Assembly (NCBI GenBank): GCA_037388885.1
Contig: JARRJS010000053.1
Coordinates: 9,473 to 73,472, forward strand
Origin: JARRJS01 sp037388885
GTDB taxonomy: Bacteria > Gemmatimonadota > Gemmatimonadetes > Longimicrobiales > RSA9
Direction of reading: 5' to 3'
DNA length: 64,000 nucleotides
Shown here: positions 60,224 through 64,000 of the stretch, piece by piece
Position numbering within the stretch: the first letter of the stretch is position 1
How the letters are laid out: each line of letters opens with the position of its first letter
The notes under the pieces: model-generated
Seen by the model: the letters and a program-made list of their open reading frames with translations, nothing else
The model's database searches: none
Told to the model about the DNA's origin: nothing
Made by a program: the position numbers and the translations under genes

Positions 60224-60252
60224 ATAATCGCGGAAAACGCGTCGGACGTCAA
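60224..60252 (-). promoter_or_regulatory. Predicted csp promoter
   Basis: TTGACG (60252-60247) and GATTAT (60229-60224) with a 17-bp spacer. The start of transcription would be near 60217, giving a leader of about 170 nt. Confidence 0.6.
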
Positions 60253-60419
60253 GGGGGGGCGCCGCGGTGAATCGCCCGCTGCGCCCTTTCGGACCCGGAC
60301 CCGCACCCGTGCACGCAAGCGGATCACAGGAGAATTCCGGCACGTGACTCGCATTCGCACCGGTATCCGGGCTCGGGTTTTGTCACGAGGGATGCTTGCA
60401 GGCGCGTGGACCGCGGCCC

Positions 60420-60935
60420 ATGCTCAATTCCATGAACGACACCGTGCGCGAGATCGTGGAGCGGCTGGGCCTGGAGCGGCATCCCGAGGGTGGCTATTTC
60501 CGGGAGACGTACCAGGCCGCTCTGTCCGTCCGGCACCCTTCCGTGCAGGAGGGTGGGGGGGCGACGCGTCCGGCGGGCACTGGCATCTACTTCCTTCTGC
60601 CGGCAAGCGAGTTCTCGGCATTCCACCGTGTGACGCGCAGCGACGAGCTCTGGCACCTGTACGCCGGCGACCCGCTGGAGCTGCACCTGATCCACGACGA
60701 TGGCGCCTACGAGATCCGGCTGCTGACCGCGGACATGACGCAAGGCGAGCCCATGACGGTCGTGCCGGCCGGCTGCTGGCAGGCTGCGCAGGTGGCCGGC
60801 AGCGGTGCCTGGTCGTTGTGCGGCTGCACCGTCGCGCCCGGTTTCACGTACGCGGATTTCGAGCTGGCGTCGGTCGCGTCGCTCATCGAGCGGTACCCTC
60901 GGCACGAAGGGGTGATCCGGCGGTTCACGAGGTGA
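60420..60935 (+). CDS. Cupin, DUF985 family
   Basis: 171 aa from ATG 60420; ATG 60432 is equally possible and a TTG at 60396 less so. DUF985 motifs are clear: LGLERHPEGGYFRETYQ, TGIYFLLPASEFSAFHRV, DELWHLYAGDPLELHLI and GCTVAPGFTYADFELA. It is a double-stranded beta-helix with a His-rich metal-like pocket (FHRV, LWHL). The function of the family is unknown; sugar or nucleotide-sugar epimerisation has been suggested. Confidence 0.88.
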   Translation: MLNSMNDTVREIVERLGLERHPEGGYFRETYQAALSVRHPSVQEGGGATRPAGTGIYFLLPASEFSAFHRVTRSDELWHLYAGDPLELHLIHDDGAYEIRLLTADMTQGEPMTVVPAGCWQAAQVAGSGAWSLCGCTVAPGFTYADFELASVASLIERYPRHEGVIRRFTR

Positions 60936-60964
60936 GCTGCGGGCCGCTCGCTACGCTGGTGATG

Positions 60965-61070
60965 CAGGCCGCTCGCTGCGCTCGCTCAGGCCGCTCGCTG
61001 CGCTCGCTCAGGCCGCTCACTGCGTTCGCTCAGGCCGTTTACTGCGTTCACTCAGGCCGCGCTCAGGCGT
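60965..61070. repeat. 22-bp tandem repeat between convergent genes
   Basis: Units begin with CAGGCCG at 60965, 60987, 61009 and 61031, with a partial unit at 61053 and a degenerate one from 60941. The first two are identical; the later ones drift by 3 and 7 bases. Each unit contains GCTCGCTGCGCTCGCT, which can fold on itself. It fills the gap between the cupin and glnS stops. Confidence 0.85.
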
Positions 61071-61092
61071 TGGCTGCGCGCAGCGACCGGCG

Positions 61093-63537
61093 TCAGTGGG
61101 CTTCCAGCCGCTCCCTGAGCAGCGCCTGTACCGTCTTCGGGTCTGCGCGGCCCTGCGTCTTCCGCATGACCTGGCCGACGAAGAAGCCCAGCAGGCCCTC
61201 CTGCCCGGCGCGGTAGCGCTCCACCTTGTCCGGGTTCGCCGCCAGGAGCTCGTCGATCACGGACGTCAGTGCGTCCCGGTCCGCGATGCGTGTGAGGCCC
61301 TGCTCCTCGACGTAGCTGCGCGGATCGCCGCCGTGGCGGGCCAGGTGGCCCAGCACCTGGCGGGCGCTGTTCTGCGACAGCGTGCCGTCCTCCACCATCT
61401 GCACCAACGCCGCCAGCTCTGCACCGCCGAACGGTAGGTCGGCCGCGTCCTGCTTCTCCAGCTCTCGCGGCAGCTCGTTGATGATCCAGTTGGCCGCGGT
61501 CGTTGGCGGGGCATCGGCGCGCACCGCCTCATCGAACAGCTCTGCCAGCGAAGGGTCGATGGCGAGGACGCGGGCATCGACGACGTCCAGTCCGAGTTCG
61601 TCGGCGTACCGACCGAACCGGCGCACCGCCGCATCGTTCCAATAGTCTGTCAGCTCCGCCAGCACCGCTTCGCGGGTGAGAGGCTGGCCGCCTTTGACTA
61701 CCGATTCCCGGACCTCGTCGCCGGGCTTCACTCCGTCTTTGAGGTGCTCCGTGGGGACCTTCTGCTCCTGGACCGCTTCGCCGGCCGTCGTCCCGTCCTG
61801 GAGTTGCTCCTCGCCGGATGTTCCCTCCCGCAGCCGGTCGCCGGCTTTCGTCCGGTCTGTGAGTTTCTCGGTGACAACTCTTTCGCGTAGTGAGACGATC
61901 TGGTTGAAAATCAGCGCCTCCCCGCGCCCGTCCACCGGATCGCGCCAGAAATAGCCCTGGCGCTCGAACTGGTAGCGAGTATCCCGGTCGTCGTCCGTTA
62001 GGCTGGGCTCGACGCGGGCACGCGAAAACGTGACCAGAGACTCCGGGTTCAGATTGTGGAGGAAGTCCTCCCCCTCGGGCGCGTCTGCCGGATCCTTCTT
62101 CTTGAAGAGGCGGTCGTAGAGGCGCACCTCGGCCGGCAGGGACACTGGTGCTGGCACCCAGTGGATGGTGCCCCAGACCTTCACACCCTCGGGCTTGCCG
62201 TCGAGCGAGTCGGGCAGATAGCTGCAGCGAAGCTCGTGGATGGTGCCGTCGTCGTCCTTCACGACGTCGTCGCAGCGGATAATGAACCCGTGCCGCAGGC
62301 GCACATGGCGTCCGGGGGCGAGGCGCCGGAATCCGTGCCGCGGCGTTTCCTCGAAGTCGTCGTGCTCGATGAGGATCTCGCGCGTGAACGGCACGGTGCG
62401 GGACCCCTCCCGGTCCACGTCCCGGGGGAAGTACGGCGCGTCCAGCTCGACGACGTCTCCGTCCGGCATGTTCTCGATGACCACGCGCAAGGGGTCCAGC
62501 ACGCACATGACCCGAGGCGCCACGGAGTTGAGATCGTCGCGGATGGCGAACTCCAGCTTGCCGATGTCCACGATGGAGTCGGCCTTGGCGACGCCGATCA
62601 TGTCGGCGAAGCTGCGGATGGCGGACGGCGTGACGCCGCGGCGTCGCAGCGCCGCAATCGTCGGCATGCGCGGGTCGTCCCAGCCGTCCACGTGGCCCTC
62701 GTTGACCAGGCGTAGCAGGCGGCGCTTGGACAGGACGGTGTACTCCAGGTTCAGCCGTGCGAACTCGATCTGCCTGGGCTGGGCGGCGATCTCCGTCTCG
62801 CGGACCAGCCAGTCGTAAATCTCGCGGTTGTTCTCGAACTCGAGGGTGCACAGCGAGTGGGTGATGTCCTCGAGGGCGTCGCACAGGGGATGCGCGAAAT
62901 CGTAGAGCGGGTAGATGCACCAGTCGTCGCCGGTGCGGTAGTGGTGCGCGTGGCGGATCCGGTAGAGCAGCGGGTCGCGCATGATCATGTTGCGCGCGGC
63001 CATGTCGATCTTCGCCCGCAGCACGTGGGCGCCATCCTCGAACTCGCCTGCGCGCATACGCCGGAACAGGTCCAGGTTCTCCTCCGGCGGCCGGTCGCGG
63101 TATGGGCTGTCGATGCCGGGCCGCGTGACCGTGCCCCGGGTCTCCCGGATCTCCTCCTCCGTCTGGGAGTCGACGTACGCCTTGCCCTTGCGGATGAGCA
63201 CCTCGGCCAGCTCGTAGAGCTGCTGGAACCAGCCGGAGGCGTGGTACAGGCGGTCGTCCCAGTCGAAGCCGAGCCAGCGCACGTCCGCCTGGATGGCTTC
63301 GACGTAGCTGGTGTCCTCCGTGGTGGGGTTGGTGTCGTCGAAGCGCAGGTTGCACAGGCCGCCGTATTCCTCGGCGACGCCGAAGTTCAGGCAGATGGAC
63401 TTGGCGTGGCCGATGTGCAGGAAGCCGTTGGGCTCGGGCGGGAAGCGCGTGTGGATGCGCGCGTGCTTCCCGCTCGCCAGGTCCGCCTCGATGATGCTGC
63501 GGATGAAGTCCCTGCCCGACCTGTCACTGCCTGCCAT
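61093..63537 (-). CDS. glnS: Glutaminyl-tRNA synthetase with C-terminal YqeY (GatB-like) domain
   Basis: 814 aa; GGAGGAG precedes the ATG. Class I signatures: PPEPNGFLHIGHAKSI (HIGH) and VLSKRRLL (KMSKS-type). Residues ~1-555 are the catalytic and anticodon-binding parts. A hydrophilic linker with repeated EKL/DG/AG elements (~560-615) joins a GatB/YqeY domain (~625-814, LTDYWNDAAVRRFGRYADEL, GFFVGQVMRKTQGRADP). The same fusion is known in Deinococcus GlnRS, where the extra domain aids tRNA(Gln) binding. Confidence 0.95.
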   Translation of the reverse strand: MAGSDRSGRDFIRSIIEADLASGKHARIHTRFPPEPNGFLHIGHAKSICLNFGVAEEYGGLCNLRFDDTNPTTEDTSYVEAIQADVRWLGFDWDDRLYHASGWFQQLYELAEVLIRKGKAYVDSQTEEEIRETRGTVTRPGIDSPYRDRPPEENLDLFRRMRAGEFEDGAHVLRAKIDMAARNMIMRDPLLYRIRHAHHYRTGDDWCIYPLYDFAHPLCDALEDITHSLCTLEFENNREIYDWLVRETEIAAQPRQIEFARLNLEYTVLSKRRLLRLVNEGHVDGWDDPRMPTIAALRRRGVTPSAIRSFADMIGVAKADSIVDIGKLEFAIRDDLNSVAPRVMCVLDPLRVVIENMPDGDVVELDAPYFPRDVDREGSRTVPFTREILIEHDDFEETPRHGFRRLAPGRHVRLRHGFIIRCDDVVKDDDGTIHELRCSYLPDSLDGKPEGVKVWGTIHWVPAPVSLPAEVRLYDRLFKKKDPADAPEGEDFLHNLNPESLVTFSRARVEPSLTDDDRDTRYQFERQGYFWRDPVDGRGEALIFNQIVSLRERVVTEKLTDRTKAGDRLREGTSGEEQLQDGTTAGEAVQEQKVPTEHLKDGVKPGDEVRESVVKGGQPLTREAVLAELTDYWNDAAVRRFGRYADELGLDVVDARVLAIDPSLAELFDEAVRADAPPTTAANWIINELPRELEKQDAADLPFGGAELAALVQMVEDGTLSQNSARQVLGHLARHGGDPRSYVEEQGLTRIADRDALTSVIDELLAANPDKVERYRAGQEGLLGFFVGQVMRKTQGRADPKTVQALLRERLEAH

Positions 63538-63550
63538 GCTCCTCCCTGTG

Positions 63551-64000
63551 TCAGCGGCCGCGGCCCTGCGTCATCTGCTGCACCTGCGCCCAGCCATCTT
63601 CCGTCCACGCCGGCGCCTGGGCGTCGGTGCCGATGGTGTTGCCCAGGTAGAACACGAGTCGCGCGATCCGTGCCAGCTTGTCGTTGTCGATCTTCGACGC
63701 CTCGTCCGACGGCCTGTGGTAGTCGTCGTGCAGGCCCGTGGTGAAGAAGATGGCCGGGATGTGCTTGCGCGCGAAGTTGAAGTGGTCGCTGCGAAAGAAG
63801 AACCGCTCCTCGGGCCACAGGTCCGGCGCCACGGTCAGCCCCAGCTCCGGGTGCGCGTCGGCGACCTGGTGCGTGAGGGGTCCCAGCGACGAGTACTCCT
63901 GGCCGATGGCTACCACGCTGTCCGGCGCGTTGCGGCCGATCATGTCCATGTTGATGTCAGCCACGATGACGCTGTCCGGCACAGGCGGATGGTCCGCGAA
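63551..64000 (-). CDS. M28-family zinc aminopeptidase, 5' end outside window
   Basis: The C-terminal ~149 residues are visible and the frame is open to base 64000. ADINMDMIGRN, WPEERFFFRSDHFNFARKHIPAIFFTTG (in parts) and HDDYHRPSDEASKID carry zinc-binding Asp and His residues of the M28 fold. Relatives in this group are exported metallopeptidases. It ends 13 bp before glnS in the same direction. Confidence 0.88.
   Translation of the reverse strand, partial: FADHPPVPDSVIVADINMDMIGRNAPDSVVAIGQEYSSLGPLTHQVADAHPELGLTVAPDLWPEERFFFRSDHFNFARKHIPAIFFTTGLHDDYHRPSDEASKIDNDKLARIARLVFYLGNTIGTDAQAPAWTEDGWAQVQQMTQGRGR

Noticed and set aside
60941..61070. CRISPR array
   Set aside because: The 22-bp units are directly adjacent with no spacers, and no cas gene is present.

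Overview
The window looks like the chromosome of a GC-rich, Gram-negative-type bacterium. It encodes a TonB-dependent receptor, lipoproteins, a periplasmic DsbD, a MacAB efflux pump and three sensor kinase/response regulator sets. A GlnRS with a C-terminal YqeY domain, KorABC, an S9 glutamyl-peptidase-like exported protease and multihaem cytochromes together fit Gemmatimonadota or a neighbouring phylum. That placement is an inference, not proven. I saw no tRNA or rRNA gene, CRISPR array, insertion sequence or prophage gene.

Layout. 1-6300: end of a cobA-hemD fusion, a cytidylate-kinase-like membrane protein, a TauE/SafE exporter, a receiver protein and a sensor kinase, all on +. 6371-9883: YceI, a split sulfopyruvate/phosphonopyruvate decarboxylase, an MddA-like methyltransferase and its TetR regulator, all on -. 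10020-16951: FtcD, a thioesterase, an azurin-like lipoprotein, an S9 peptidase and an MFS exporter. 17160-23796: a kinase with haem-binding motifs in its sensor region, an NtrC-type activator, a sigma54 promoter with a candidate enhancer, and a receiver/cytochrome operon ending in a 15-haem c-type/b-type fusion that resembles Geobacter CbcL. 24073-28760: a small Cys protein and korC-korA-korB. 28816-39095: phosphoesterase, asparaginase, broken APC permease, dihaem lipoprotein, DsbD, redoxin, aquaporin and a methyltransferase. 39302-45321 (-): MacA-MacB efflux operon ending in its own kinase and sigma54 activator, behind a sigma54 promoter. 45591-52206 (-): NhaC-type antiporter with a Cys/Met PLP enzyme, then a TonB receptor, an S-component-like membrane protein and a TiaS-like protein. 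52361-57500: arsenic operon (phosphoesterase, arsR, arsM, acr3, broken arsP-like permease, thioredoxin-like protein), followed by a Gdx/SugE exporter. 58164-64000: lipoprotein, InhA-like FabI, cold-shock protein with a structured leader, DUF985 cupin, GlnRS-YqeY and a partial M28 peptidase.

Two themes stand out. First, redox signalling to an inner-membrane multihaem quinone/cytochrome module through sigma54 (17160-23796). Azurin-like, dihaem and DsbD genes elsewhere fit a cell rich in c-type cytochromes. Second, short regulatory elements that can be read directly: a TetR operator pair, ArsR operators, two sigma54 promoters, and a terminator inside the cold-shock leader.

Several genes are damaged: korC, korA, the APC permease, the efflux activator and the arsP-like permease. 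Two lesions are near-perfect tandem duplications of 14 and 16 bp, and one involves an exact 119-bp direct repeat. Reads should be checked to decide whether these are real mutations or assembly errors.
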